Below are positions 34,430 through 45,584 of a DNA stretch of 64,000 bases, in pieces. The notes beneath the pieces were generated by a model that worked only from the letters and a program-made list of their open reading frames with translations, ran no database searches and had not been told where the DNA came from. A program made the position numbers and the translations under genes. Source of the stretch: Paracamarosporium sp. OC-R06-R3 (taxonomy: Eukaryota > Ascomycota > Dothideomycetes > Pleosporales > Didymosphaeriaceae); assembly GCA_019828545.1 (NCBI GenBank), contig JACVRA010000054.1:297503-361502 (forward strand), given 5' to 3'. The first letter of the stretch is position 1. Each line of letters begins with the position of its first letter.

Positions 34430-35499
34430 ATGTTGCGAGGAGTTGCATGTACCATGTCTGCCTCTAATGATCAATCTGTCCCAATTGCAGATATCACCCG
34501 GTATGCAGCAAAGCCGGAGAGTTACGACAGACTCTCTGCGGCCCAAATATGGAATTTTTTCGAAGAGCATGATGCTCTTACAAAAAATGAGTGCGACAGC
34601 CTTGCCGCCAACCTTGTAGGCAGCACCGTCTCGCCCACACTAGTGCAGGGTGCGACGAGCTACACAGTCGCAGCCGATGATGTGTCCAAGGTAGTCCAAT
34701 TTCGGACTCAGGAGCTAGACATGGAACTCTCTAAGCTGGCAAGACAGTCGTATGGAGGTTTTATACCCACCTGCAAGACCTATAGCAAGATAGGCACCAC
34801 TCACTTATACGTGTGGGATCTTGTCCGTGGATCAGCTTTCTGTCGGGTCCGACGCCGATTTCTCGCGCCTGGAATGGAACAGTGTCTGCAGCAGACTGTT
34901 CAGGACTTCGCAAGGTGTGTTGAACTATAGGCAACGCGCTATCAATTGCTTTTTATTGACTAGAAACACCAAAAAATAGGTTTTTCGCTTCAGCGTGGAT
35001 TAATCGTCAGACAATCAAGTCACCCCCTGGCTTGTACGACGAATATTCCCAGCTACTCAACACACTTTCTCAACGACTTCCCGAACGATTCCTTCCAAAG
35101 CTAGAAACGATCCGTCGGTTACTTCCGCTCCTATTCCGTCACGAGTATCCTATGGTTATCCAGCACGACGATCTCTTAGAGAACAATATTCATGTAGATG
35201 AGAATACTGGTCGGATCATAGGTATCGTTGACTGGCAAGATGCTATAATTGCCCCATTTGGCGTCTCCCTTGGCTTCCTCGAGACTGTACTGGGCGTCCA
35301 GACTGAAAGGACCTGGCACCTCCATCATAACCATATCAGCCTTAGGAAACAGTTTTGGGATTCACTATATGGGGCAATTGGGGAAGTTTCAGAAGTAGAT
35401 CGTCAGTCTATAGAGATCGCAAGGTTGTTTGGATTGTTTAAACTACATGGCCCCGAACAAAACGCAGCCGCGTACCTCGATGTATTGTGTCCGCTTTAA
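34430..35499 (+). CDS. Phosphotransferase-fold (APH/ChoK-like) protein
   Basis: Exons 34430-34914 and 34980-35499 (65-nt intron) join in phase to give 334 residues. A second ATG at 34454 would give 326 and has the better context (ACCATGTCT). Domain: aminoglycoside-phosphotransferase/protein-kinase-like fold. The catalytic loop is HDDLLENNIHVD (Brenner-type HxDxxxxN) and the metal-binding segment is IVDWQDA, followed by PFGVSLGFLETVLG, the usual block after it in fungal members. The N-terminal nucleotide-binding lobe is short: residues VVQFRT and the LSKLARQSYGGFIPTCKTYS block replace a clear glycine loop, as in many fungal members. The substrate is unknown. Such genes are numerous in Dothideomycetes and Eurotiomycetes. 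Confidence 0.78.
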
Positions 35500-35699
35500 G
35501 GATTCAATGGCAGAACCAGGCGTGTACATATCGCTCTTCGATTACTTGGGCTATGTTTGTTGCTTGCTCAAATTGCTATTTCACTACCTAAAAGACCATC
35601 CACAGGCTCTTAGCACAAGCAGTATCGACCGACAGTAATGACTGTAACCAAGAGACAAATCCACACGCATATCTTGGAATGCTTGCCTGCCAAAGGCTT

Positions 35700-36540
35700 T
35701 TAGGCATTGATAATGTCATGGCCAGCCAGCTCTTGGAGCAACTCCTCCTCGTTCTGGGCGTGACTTACAAAGACCTGGTGGGTTTCCTTATCCTTCACCA
35801 CTCGCTTGTGCCAGGTCTCGCCTGGCCCAGGCTGTGGATCGGGGTCGTTAGGCCGTTGGGCAGCACTACTCCAACCTGTAGGAAGGAGATCGGGATTCTT
35901 GACCATCGATACCGGTAGCACGACGGTTCCGTTCTTCGTGCCCAAATCGACTTCGGCGGTGACTTCCATGGGCCGACTGTCTTTGACAGGATGTAAGACC
36001 TGGAGCGCAACCTCATCGTGCAAATTATGCTTAGTGATGTAGTCGGCAAATCCCTTGACAACGCTGTTGCTAGCGTTGAAAACGGGAGAAGGACCCTTAC
36101 CGAACTCGTAAGGAATAAGGCGATCTTCTCCCCTGGGGAGGATGAACATGGTCCCGTGGATATCGTTCAGATCCAAACTGTCGATGGGCATGGGCTTGTT
36201 CCATTTGCCGTTAGGCACCGTGTCCAGCTTGGTCTCGAGCTTGATCTGCCCTTCGGGAAGGGAGTCGTGCCGGTGGAGTAGATGGAGGCCAAACCTCTCG
36301 GACATCCCGTTCTGATCGAGAATAGCAAGTATGTTTTTAATATGATCTTGGCTAAGGCCCATATTGGGGTTGATGTGGGGAAGTCCATTGTATCTTCCAT
36401 CTTAGCTTAGCACGAACTCGTATGCCAGTCTCAAAGGGGACGTAAACTTACCTGACGTTACCACAGTTCAAATCATCCACGGTCAAAGGGCCGCGAAGAC
36501 CAGGAATGAGCGACACAGCACTCACGGTAGCGGCGGCCAT
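35700..36540 (-). CDS. Hypothetical protein (260 aa), conserved type
   Basis: Minus-strand exons 36540-36452 and 36393-35700 join in phase 2 (58-nt intron, donor GTAAGT). The acceptor after GGAAG, not after CTAAG, is needed to hold the frame. The protein starts MAAATVSAVSLIPGLRGPLT, then reads NGLPHINPNMGLSQDHIKNI and FGLHLLHRHDSLPEGQIKLE. It has a mixed alpha/beta composition, many conserved-looking His residues and a C-terminal charged tail. No signal peptide or membrane segment. I recognise no family. Confidence 0.65.
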
Positions 36541-37471
36541 GTCAGATCTGGGACTAGGCGAGACTTGGTGACGATGTGGTAGAGTATGCTTTAAGAGGAG
36601 GAAATTAGGAAGTGGGCACGGAGAGGCCTTTTTAAGTCTTTGCAGGGCCTAACAGCAGCTCAAATTTATGTCTGTCTCAGAGGAGTCCCTTCTGTGCCGG
36701 TGTAGCCCGATACGCATTGCATGACGGCCACACCTATTCACTTCTGCTGTTCATCTGCATATGCGCCTGCGAACCTATTAACTAGTCTACAGAAGGGTGC
36801 GTGCACCCTGAGAGCGGCTAAGAACAGAATTGGCGACGGACTTTGTGGCTGTGTGGCGGTCGGTCCTGCTAGACTACATTCAATCACATCGCTTAGAAGG
36901 TCTCGAACTGCGCTGTCAAATCCTTGCTGCATGATCATGCACATACGTGTATGCAGCAGAGAAGGGTCCGGCTAGACGCGCAGGTGATGCTGCAGCACAA
37001 CATCAGAGCTGGGGCCACATTAGAACACGACGTAAAGGTGTGATTAGCGTGGCATCGCTGCTGCGTACGTGCGGAGTTTCCTTGGGCTGGACTAGCGCCC
37101 AAAGTGCATGCTGGGCCGTATCTTTTACAAGACTGGAAATTTCCACGCTAACAGTCCGTTCATGATACCCCCTTGTATGATCTACAGCACGTCAACATGC
37201 ATCTGCGGCTGCAGGGATCTGTCTTGACATTTTGTTGGTAGGGGCTGATCGACGCTGAATAGCTGCGCATTGGTCAAAAAGGCCACGTCATTCCCTAGCG
37301 CCTACGCTGACCTACTCCGCCATGTCCTCATGAACCCATGGCGCTGCATGTGCGAGAGCGCTTGCGGATGCACGGTCGGCAGAACTAATCTACCAGATAT
37401 CCGAACTTAAATGCAAGACAGTTCGCTTCTGCATGTTATCAGCGATCCCGCAATCTTGTCTCCTTTACATC
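36541..37471. other. 0.9-kb intergenic region
   Basis: Probably a divergent promoter region for the genes on either side. Random short frames only. Confidence 0.4.
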
Positions 37472-38596
37472 ATGTCCTCTGTAATTGTCCTGCAACTCGA
37501 TCAGCTATACGAGAGTGCATTGGGACTTCAGGGAACTGAATTACATGAAGTGATAGCGAAGTTTTCTGATGTTTCCGCGCAAGTGGCGGTATTGGAAGCT
37601 TTTGACCAGACTAGCAATCTCATACGAGAGCACAAGTCTTTACCGGTACGAAGAGTCGGTTTCACTATCAAGAAGCTATCAGAAGACCGGGACTGGCGAT
37701 GGTCTAAGTTGATAAAGCTGAATTTGAGATCTCTGATTTTCTGCACTCTAGCTTTCCAGGGTTTGGCTTCTTTGCCGGAGGATCGGTTCAACCGCATCGT
37801 AGACAGCGTAGAGCAGTATCTACAGGCCCAATCGCTTCGCTCAGACTGGGTTATGACAGAACAGATAAGATCTTTAGCATTTTCTGTGTCAGGTTGGGCT
37901 AGTGCACTTCAGCAAGGTTCGTCACGCGCTAATGCATCGAGCATACCACAATGGCTAAGTAACATCTAGAATTCAACCAACTTGAGCAGGAATATCACAA
38001 GCTTCACCTTGGTTCAGATAACTCACCCGACATCTCAGACACTTTTATCATCAATTCGAGCACAGAAGGGACATTGCGCGAGCTTGAGTCTTCTCTAGGT
38101 AAATACGATCTCTGGAAGGCTTAAGTCCTGATTTAATCTGACCAGTTTTCATGTTTTAGGAGTGAACAGCGATGTGCACAAAAAACGCAAGCAACCTGTA
38201 ACAAGCCCTACATTGGGCTCAAACCACACAGTGCCGCTGCCTAAACATGCTCGAGTCACAATGCAACCTTCGTCTGATCTGCATATCCGTAATCCATCTC
38301 ATTCAACATCGATAGGGAGAAACTTCCCAAGGCCAGACGCTTATTTCGTTCACACTTCAGTTAAGCATAGCAGACTTGACAAGGTCCTACCCCCTCCCCT
38401 CTTAAATGCAATGAAAGCAAGTCGGTTTTGGAGGGGTGAAGTGGAAAATGGGCTGGACGAAACGAATTGCCTATCTTTGCACATGCATCAGATATATGGT
38501 GAGGACGCTATTCTTCTAATTAGGCTCGAATGCGAACATGCATGGACGCTCTACTATTCACTCGAAATGGGGGACGTAGAGTCTCCGTGGATATAA
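37472..38596 (+). CDS. Unknown three-exon protein (336 aa)
   Basis: Exons 37472-37916, 37970-38098 and 38160-38596 join in phase (introns 53 and 61 nt). Intron 1 uses a GTTCGT donor and ends CATCTAG. Without it the frame stops at 37967-37969. An in-frame ATG at 37433 could extend the product by 13 residues. The N-terminal half (MSSVIVLQLDQLYESALGLQ) is helical. A coiled-coil-like part follows the first junction (EFNQLEQEYHKLHL). Then come a basic stretch (VHKKRKQPV) that could be a nuclear signal and a C-terminal globular segment (LPPPLLNAMKASRFWRGEVE). No family recognised. Confidence 0.6.
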
Positions 38597-38630
38597 GATT
38601 TCTTAGCATTTCCATGTGGTCTTCGAAGCA

Positions 38631-38864
38631 TTATACCTTGGCGAGTTGGACCCATGCTTTCTGTATAATACATCGATAACCCTTTTTAACGCTAGCCCTT
38701 CCAGTCTTTACAAATGAAGCGACCTCATTCCCTTGTGCATCTATAACTGTGCATGACCCTCCAGTGACGTTTATTGTCATTGTATCCTCTATTTCAAGTT
38801 GATCTCCTTCGATCCATACCTCTTCCCCATCGAGCGCCTTTCTCTTCGCATCCTCAGAAGGCAT
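38631..38864 (-). CDS. Small hypothetical protein (77 aa)
   Basis: Intronless minus-strand frame, MPSEDAKRKALDGEEVWIEG, then DTMTINVTGGSCTVIDAQGN and a ASFVKTGRASVKKGYRC block. The alternating hydrophobic pattern suggests a small beta-rich domain. It is convergent with the gene ending at 38596. A competing plus-strand frame (38799-39185) overlaps it and cannot be fully excluded. No family recognised. Confidence 0.35.
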   Translation of the reverse strand: MPSEDAKRKALDGEEVWIEGDQLEIEDTMTINVTGGSCTVIDAQGNEVASFVKTGRASVKKGYRCIIQKAWVQLAKV

Positions 38865-39505
38865 TATAGTGAACGGTACGCACTCCGATATATGTTGGAA
38901 AGGGAGCGTCCAGGCTGGCCAGAAAGCGTGGTGGTTCCTCTTGAGAGGTCGATGTTTGAATTCGGCGGCGAACAGATCGATTGCGAAATCCTTCTACACG
39001 AAGATGAGAAGCGCCCGGCATTACTATGGAGAGGAAGGTATGCCTTTACGGTAAGATGCTGGTCAGGCACGGTTTTGCAGATTTCTGATGGCACAAGGAA
39101 GCCTGTACATCAAGTCGTGCAAGACATCTCAAACTTTCGTATCCAAGCTAGAGGTGGAGGGAGTAGAATTGGATGGGCGAGATGACGTGTTCCGCTGCCC
39201 CGCCACGTCACATGCCCAACGAACCCAGCCATCGACGCCCGAACAAAATTCGGTAGCCCTATCTGCGCAGCACCAGCATTGGCATCGCACAGGCGGGTCG
39301 CATTAACATACCTTCAGATGCGCTTGTGTTGGTCGAATTTGCTCATGCCACCCGCAGAAACAATATTCCATGCCAACAGCTGGTGTTCATAACAGACCGA
39401 GACGGCTCAGTAGCAAGGGGACGCCGCAGACGATGCGTGCCGCAGGCAGTGGGAACACTCGTTCGTTGCCGAAATAATATGCAGTGCCATACGGCTAAAT
39501 CATCC
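38865..39505. other. Region between small ORF and minisatellite
   Basis: Holds a plus-strand frame (to 39185) with locally protein-like composition (FGGEQIDCEILLHEDEKRPA) but no convincing start, splice structure or family match. Confidence 0.35.
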
Positions 39506-39789
39506 TTTATTGCCAAACTGACATGTAACGTAGCTCGCTTACTATACGGCTAGATCAATGTGTCGTGAAGCGGAGATGCACTTTATTACCGAACTGACAT
39601 GCAACGTAGTTCGCTTACTATACGGCTAGATCAATGTGTCGTGAAGCGGAGATGCACTTTATTACCGAACTGACATGCAACGTAGTTCGCTTACTATACG
39701 GCTAGATCAAGCGTGTGTCGTGAAGCGGAGATGCACTTTATTACCGAACTGACATGCAACGTAGTTCGCTTACTATACGGCTAGATCAT
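39506..39789. repeat. 76-bp minisatellite, about 3.7 copies
   Basis: Direct tandem repeat with period 76 bp. The phrase ACTATACGGCTAGATCA recurs at 39541, 39617, 39693 and 39772; the last spacing is 79 because of a 3-bp insertion (GCG). The first copy (from 39506) is truncated and diverged (TTGCC, TGTAACG), while the internal copies are almost identical, which suggests recent amplification. No open frame crosses the array and no inverted ends are visible. Confidence 0.9.
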
Positions 39790-40615
39790 CCGCTTGAAGC
39801 ACGTGTCGCAATAATATTGCCTTCCAAAGCGGGAAATTCACTTCACTACATGCAAAGCAGTTCGCTTATCAAGAGTTCTTACCCTTCGCCAGGGGAGAAT
39901 AGACTAGGTTAGGCTGGAGTAACACTGACTGCAGTAGCGAACGCGAGCTCGAAAGACTTGGAATGTGAAAGTGCCACAATTATCATCAGTGCGATCATGA
40001 CCATAACGTTCTATCAATCAACAGCCACAGTTGGTAATTTGCCAGACGGACTTCCTGACAGGGCGTCAGGCGAAGGCCATGATTGAGTCTCAAATCTGAG
40101 CGCATAAATTTAATTTAGCTCCTCTACGTACCCTGAAATGCAAGACCATGCGATTTCCCTAGTTCTTCCGGTTTACTGCTGTATATGCACAGTCCAGCTC
40201 GATCTAAACTTTCACATAGCTCGGACCAGTCGCGCTATCAGGGCCAGGGGTACAGCCATGCAGCAACACGATGCGGGCTAGATCCTTCAAGCCTTGAACG
40301 ACAATGCGTGCCCAGATGTAGGTGCTGCGTCTGATTGCGTGCAAATCGACAACGTAAGAGGGATTGATGCTCAGATGAGCAACGCCGCAAGCACGCATGC
40401 TCCGTGGGGAAGCTGTATGAAGTTATAAGAGCTTACGGTCTCCGTTTGTCGTCAAAGCCACAGTGTTTCACTGATCCCGCTAGCAGTCTGGACGTGTCAC
40501 GTCTGAGCATAGCAAAGCACAAGCAACAAGGCAAGAGTGAGTATCATTGTTCTTATTGACTGCATGCTTATAATTGTATAGCCATTTGTATCATCACACT
40601 GCTTAAACGGTCAGG
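39790..40615. other. 0.8-kb region after the minisatellite
   Basis: No supported gene. A further degenerate relic of the repeat (ATGCAAAGCAGTTCGCTTA) lies at about 39849-39867. Confidence 0.45.
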
Positions 40616-40885
40616 ATGTCTAGCAGCTCTTCGAACCCGGATTCGAACCCGGATTCGAACTCGAACTCGAGCGGCCAGACTGATACTTTAATGAGCAATG
40701 GAGAAACGAGCACGCAGAACGACCGGAACGAGACTTCACAGAACGATCAAGCACAGGATAGCTCCCAGAACAGTACTTCGGTTCCCCCGTCAGCAGACAT
40801 GAGCCTCCATTGGCAAGTTGGAGGCGGCGCAAACCCCCTCACTGAATCCACGTCGGGCGAGCAGAGGCACAATGGATCGAAATAG
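40616..40885 (+). CDS. Small Ser/Asn/Gln-rich low-complexity protein (89 aa)
   Basis: ATG to TAG frame starting MSSSSSNPDSNPDSNSNSSG. The 5' part consists of short tandem units (GAACCCGGATTC and variants, 40637-40672). The rest is Ser, Asn, Gln and Thr rich. Disordered, no domain. It could be a recent gene built from repeats or non-coding; the intact frame alone is weak evidence. Confidence 0.3.
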   Translation: MSSSSSNPDSNPDSNSNSSGQTDTLMSNGETSTQNDRNETSQNDQAQDSSQNSTSVPPSADMSLHWQVGGGANPLTESTSGEQRHNGSK

Positions 40886-41115
40886 TGGGCTACAGTGGTT
40901 CTCGTAGCAGATTGGGTCGTGGTATCTGTGGGCGGTCTATCAGCCAATCAAATCGTCCCTATCTCTAGGAACAACAATTTTCCGCATCTACCGATCGCGT
41001 GATCCTATGTTCAATGCTGCAACACCAACTTTCGTGACGTGTTACATATATGCCCATAACCTCTCTGGTGCTATATCTAGAACCAAGCCCTCAAAATTCT
41101 CGATAAGCTGTCACG

Positions 41116-41689
41116 ATGCCCCTTGCCGTGCCTATACAGACAACACCGGCTATACAGATGCTAGCCCGTGAGCTTGCTCTGCTGCTACCTGGATCAGATG
41201 CTATCCGAGTTGACACTGAAGACAAACGGATGGAATGGTACAAATATGTACGCGGAGATTTATGGGCTGATACATTCAATGCACTACTTGAAGCGATTAA
41301 AACTATTGTATGTATATAAAACAGTATGCTGTATCAAATTGCTAATATCGAAGGCCCCTGATATTAAGACTGCTGTCGAGGAACACGCAGGGGTTACAAT
41401 TCGAAAAAGTCAACCAAATGAGAAGCGTCCTCTTCCGAGCCTAGAGCGCCTTGATGTCGGTTTGGTGACGGTTCCGGCAGGTCATGTCGTCTTCCTTTTG
41501 TCCGTCGCTCCTGAAGGCGTCGAGGCCGCAGTTAAAAGTCAGGCGAACATAAGAGATAGCAATGGTAGTAGTGTATTAGGATGGCTCTGTGGTCGTGGGG
41601 TGCTGCTCTTCGAACGTGGTAGTTACAAAACCGAGCCAGCAGGAGTCCCTTACATTTCAGTACCAGTACCCACATCGCCATTAGAATGA
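41116..41689 (+). CDS. Unknown two-exon protein (175 aa)
   Basis: Exons 41116-41307 and 41354-41689 join in phase 0 (46-nt intron GTATGT...CGAAG). Start MPLAVPIQTTPAIQMLAREL. Two alpha/beta blocks follow: DAIRVDTEDKRMEWYKYVRG and RLDVGLVTVPAGHVVFLLSV. Ends PVPTSPLE. The composition is that of a folded cytosolic protein, but no family is recognised. The stop lies 21 bp from the stop of the convergent gene on the minus strand. Confidence 0.6.
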
Positions 41690-41710
41690 TCATCGAGGAA
41701 GAAGTCGAAA

Positions 41711-43477
41711 TCACCGGAACTCCAATATCCTTCCATCATCGCGGACGGCGGCGAGGTTTCCGGACGAACTGCTAGCTAATAAGCAATAGAAGAGTATGTT
41801 AGTTTGCGAGTTAAACATACCTTCTTCCCACGTATTGCATATGTTTCTGTTTTCTTGCGTGACAGCGCTATCTTGTTCTCCAATGACGTTGATCTCCGGA
41901 GTCTGATAGGCATAGGAACACTCTCCGGTTTCCCCATCACTCTGACATTCGACCGCGCTTCCTTCGACCATGTCTCCAACGATTAATGAACCAGTTCCTT
42001 GAGGCAGCCACGTGCGTTGCTGGAGGATGAGGGGTTCCTGTGCTATGCTTGCATCGATGTGCGATGAGGGGACGAAAGGAAGCCATCGCTGTAGCGGTGG
42101 TGTACGAGGGATGTCGCAGGGCAATGATTGAGGTAAGGTGTTCGCTACATCCATAACCCGCTCTTTACTAGAGCCTGTAAGCTGTGATTGTGTCTTCCAC
42201 ATATCCACTCCGATTCTCCCGGGTGCGATTGTCCTGGCGTGACTATCTTCCTCGTCTTGCTGTAAGGCTAGGGGATTCCTGCCTGTATCAAAGATTGATG
42301 TAGCTTCTGTCATCTGCCTCGACACCGGCGACTCGCTTCCTTCAAATCGAACGCTTCCTGGAGTAGCAACACTGCTTTGATCTTCATTATTAATCGATGC
42401 GCCGTTATCAGTTTGTGACTCGTATACTGCGGGCGATATTTAGTTTCGCTTATCAGATTTTACGCAACGCATACCTAACGTACCTTTCGGTTTTTTCCGT
42501 TTCCGTGACAATCCTCCTGCACGTGCATCTGTCGCCGGATTGCTCTCGCCGTATCCAATGTCAGAAGAAATTCTCTCGAGGCTATTTCGTTAATACAGCC
42601 CTTGAATGTGGGGTTTCAATACATACGAATATGTGTTTCCAGGGTAGACACGATCGAGGTAATCTTTTAGAAGACCAGGAATACTGAACGGAGCGCTGAG
42701 ACAGTCGTTGAAACTTTCTTCAAGATATGCCGTGCTCGTTAAAGTTGTAAGGAGTGTATCGAAATCGTCATTTTTGAGCTTTATGATCGTGGTTTTTGAA
42801 GCTGAAGTCAGGAAAAGTAGCTCCGTGGCTCGGTAGAGGGACCAGCCTTTCTCGACCAGACCATTGATCAATCTATTGATGAGTAACGTTCGCGTAAGTA
42901 AGCTTTTGCGGTTATTCTGTTTTTCAGTGGAAGTGAACTCCTCTAATATTATGTCGATATCTTCGTCACTGATCCCGTTCTTGCCGAGGAACAAACAATA
43001 GGACGAAAGGAGCAGTATCTGGAAGCGGGAGACTGCCTCTTGTAGAATAGTAGCATCCACCGAGACTTGTGTAAGCTTTGCAAGTCTGACGCCAATAGCA
43101 ACAAGGTCATTGCTCGGGAGCAAGTGGTCGGAGATTCTGGTTGTAATTTCAACCCCGCTGGTGAAGCTTTGCACAATGCTTCTGTAGTCATCTTCTCCCT
43201 TCGCATAACGAAGCTGACAGTCTCGCCACTTACCAGCTTGTGGCAAAGTCTTTAGGAGAATTTTCAAGACTTCGTTCCTCTTGGTGCCATTCTCCTTTCT
43301 CACCCTTGACTTGCAAGTGCATGTAGAGAACAGTTCACTTTCGGCAACTGTGGTAGGATACGGTATAGAAACTCGAGATTCTTCATCGAGGTGTTCGAAT
43401 AAGTAATCAAACACACTCTTTTCAATTATGACAAACTGTTTTGAGGCTGCTGTCCGCGAATTCATGACAAGGTACAT
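41711..43477 (-). CDS. Unknown four-exon protein (539 aa) with putative nuclear signal
   Basis: Exons 43477-42627, 42581-42484, 42426-41821 and 41775-41711 join in consistent phase (introns 45, 57 and 45 nt; donors GTATGT, GTACGT, GTATGT). The last intron is a multiple of three without a stop, so its retention would add 15 residues. The N-terminal about 280 residues look folded and helical (SVFDYLFEHLDEESRVSI, LLINRLINGLVEKGWSLYRA). The second exon ends in a basic cluster, LSRKRKKPK, a plausible nuclear localisation signal. The remaining 220 residues are low in hydrophobics and probably disordered. No DNA-binding motif or family is recognised. The layout (folded N-terminus, NLS, disordered acidic/Pro tail) suits a fungal nuclear protein. 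Confidence 0.65.
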
Positions 43478-43986
43478 TCAGTTTTGCGTTCATTCAGCAA
43501 AGAAGAGAGGCGGTTCACAGAGCGTGGACTGGCACTATTCCGTTTTCGTTACCAATGCATTGGTAACGAAAACGGAGTAGCGCTTTTGTTAAAGTTTAGA
43601 CTAGCCATCACTCTGCAGCTTACCAGCACATCCATGTCGTACCTGGATCTTCAGGCCAAGGACCATGGCAATAGCGGCTTCCCTCCGCATTGGCATTGCA
43701 GCGCTTTGGTAACTACTTTCGAAGAGCTTCTCACTTGCCGCTGGAAGCGGTCATCTTCAAAGCGCTATACTTGACGCATGCTGGTCGCAAGCGAACCGGG
43801 TTACGATGGGACTTATCGGGCGGACTCGCCGTCCAAAGCATAATGCACAAAAAGTCAGACAGTAGACAGATCCGCTGGTATATACGCACGCACGCTCCCC
43901 AACAAGGCTGAGACGTCCCTCGTCCTTCGCCTGTATTCTACGCCTGACCGCCTTTCTTCACCGGTTGCCTTCCTACTGTTCATTCA
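43478..43986. promoter_or_regulatory. Divergent region with the palindrome
   Basis: Between the minus gene starting at 43477 and the plus gene starting at 43987. It includes the 38-bp palindrome at 43540-43577. A TATA-like GGTATATACG occurs at about 43877-43886, 100 bp before 43987. Confidence 0.5.
43540..43577. repeat. 38-bp perfect palindrome
   Basis: Each strand reads TCCGTTTTCGTTACCAATG for the first 19 bases, followed by its exact reverse complement, with no spacer. It lies 63-100 bp upstream of the minus-strand gene start at 43477. It could form a cruciform, be a dimeric operator, or be a remnant of an inverted repeat. Confidence 0.9.
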
Positions 43987-44809
43987 ATGCCTGTGAACTG
44001 TAGCCATCAGTCCGATCGGGCTCCTTGCACCACAGACCGCTTTACCATTGGAGGCTCCGTACTTGTTGGTGCCATAATTTTTGGATGTTGGTTATGGCAC
44101 TGGAGGTCGCCCAAGGGAAGAACACAAAGAGTATTGTGGCCAGCTGGCTTTACTGTCCTAAATCTACTTCCCTACGCCCTCATTTTCCCTTTCCACTTTG
44201 CGAGGAAAGAGCCAAGACTAGCGTCACTGATCCTGTTGAGTTGCGTCAGGCTAAATGAAACTATATTCGAGGTGAGAAAGTCGTCGGCAAAAAGACACAA
44301 GCTGATAGGCGTAGATTGTCCTTTTCTGGAAACTTTTAGAACCAGCGAGGCAACTGTCAAAGAGGAGCTGGATTATCGTAACGCTCTGTGCTATCGCAGC
44401 TGTCGCCGCTTTATTGCAGCTAGTAGGCGCTATCATCTATCCTACGCAGCTCTTCCAGCCAGTTGTGAGGAAAGCGATATTCTGTTCAGGTATCGCTGCA
44501 CTCCGCTTGACTGCCCTGATAACTTGGCTGTGGTCTGCTTACCTTTGGAAACCTAATCGGTGCTATTGTGTTCTCGTAGTCGGCTACCTCATCGCTATGG
44601 GCGCGGTCGGCTTAATCGCGGTCGAAAATGATTATTGGGCCCTCTTGGTATGCACAACAGCTCAAAAGCTGCCTAGCTCACATCGACAGGGTGACTGTAT
44701 CGTCGAGTTCGTCGTACTACTTCTATTGGCCTGTTCTCGACTTTGGTTTCGACACGCGGAGATATGCCCGAGGGAGACTAGTCTCGAAAGCACAACAGCT
44801 TTGCAGTAA
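43987..44809 (+). CDS. Putative multi-span membrane protein, splice structure uncertain
   Basis: The first part (43987-44271) reads MPVNCSHQSDRAPCTTDRFT and has hydrophobic segments IGGSVLVGAIIFGCWLWHW and VLNLLPYALIFPF. A strong GTGAGA donor follows. The hydrophobic coding resumes in another frame from about 44363 (SWIIVTLCAIAAVAALLQLV; CVLVVGYLIAMGAVGLIAV) to 44809. The best-looking acceptor (CTTTTAG at 44339) does not give the right phase. The AG at 44361-44362 does (91-nt intron). A frameshift mutation is therefore a real alternative. A further in-frame 45-nt intron (44650-44694, GTATGC...GACAG) would remove a hydrophilic stretch. Five or six membrane spans overall. No family recognised. 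Confidence 0.4.
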
Positions 44810-45584
44810 GTGAGGCAGAGCGTCAATTCCTACAGATATTAACCCGCACAGTATGCTGTCAAGTGGCGCAGATAGCACTTCTATCGACAAGAATGATCAT
44901 CTCCCAAGTTTCCATGACTGCTTTATGGAATGGAATTGAGAAGGCAGATCAAGTCCTCCCCATCCCCACCACCCACTTAGTAGCGCGTCTGCACTTTCTT
45001 CTCTAGTAGGGATAGCGGCTTCGGCTTAGCAACGGTCGCCTGAGAGACCTTCAAGAAAATGAGGATACATATTACTGCTTTTAGGAGGTCTATTCCTATA
45101 TCTCTATATTTCCTTTGTAGCATTAACCTGGCCATATCACTTATGTCGATCCCTTGCTTTCAAGTTCTCTGTTTTGCATTGAGATGCCTTGTAATTTTAG
45201 CCCTTTCAGCTTTCTCTATAGCCATAATTCCATACGTCCCATGCCTGTCTTGTACTTTTAGCATCCATCCGAGGTAAGCTTGCAGCTCAAGAAGACAAAT
45301 GCCGCAACTCTGACACGTTGCTGAACAGGAAAGTGCCAGCTACTGTCATGTGGAATGTATCCTAACATGGGAATGTATTGAACATGTCATACTCTTCTTA
45401 GTCTTGCTGCCCTGAAAGTTGATAGCGGGGATGGCCTGGAATTACTGCAGTGACACGAAACGTGCAGGGATGATCTTGGCACTCTCCGGGTTGTGCCGCT
45501 CTTGTTGACAGGCAGTGTCATCCCCAGGGTAAACTCGCCAGACCAACTCTTTCTTCACTCCTCTAGCAGGAGGAATTGACAACA
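44810..45584. other. 0.8-kb intergenic region
   Basis: Contains a 72-codon hydrophobic frame (45059-45277) that I consider a chance product of T-rich sequence. Nothing else. Confidence 0.45.

Noticed and set aside
37917..37969. Stop codon ending the 37472 frame at 37967-37969 as a true terminus
   Set aside because: The frame resumes with matching phase after an intron with GTTCGT donor and CATCTAG acceptor, and again after a second intron.
38799..39185. 128-codon plus-strand frame overlapping the small minus gene
   Set aside because: Only locally protein-like; no convincing start or family. Kept as a low-probability alternative to the minus-strand ORF.
39506..39789. CRISPR-like array
   Set aside because: Units are contiguous direct repeats without unique spacers, in a eukaryotic genome; it is a minisatellite.
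45059..45277. 72-codon hydrophobic frame
   Set aside because: T-rich sequence readily gives Leu/Ile/Phe codons; no other support.
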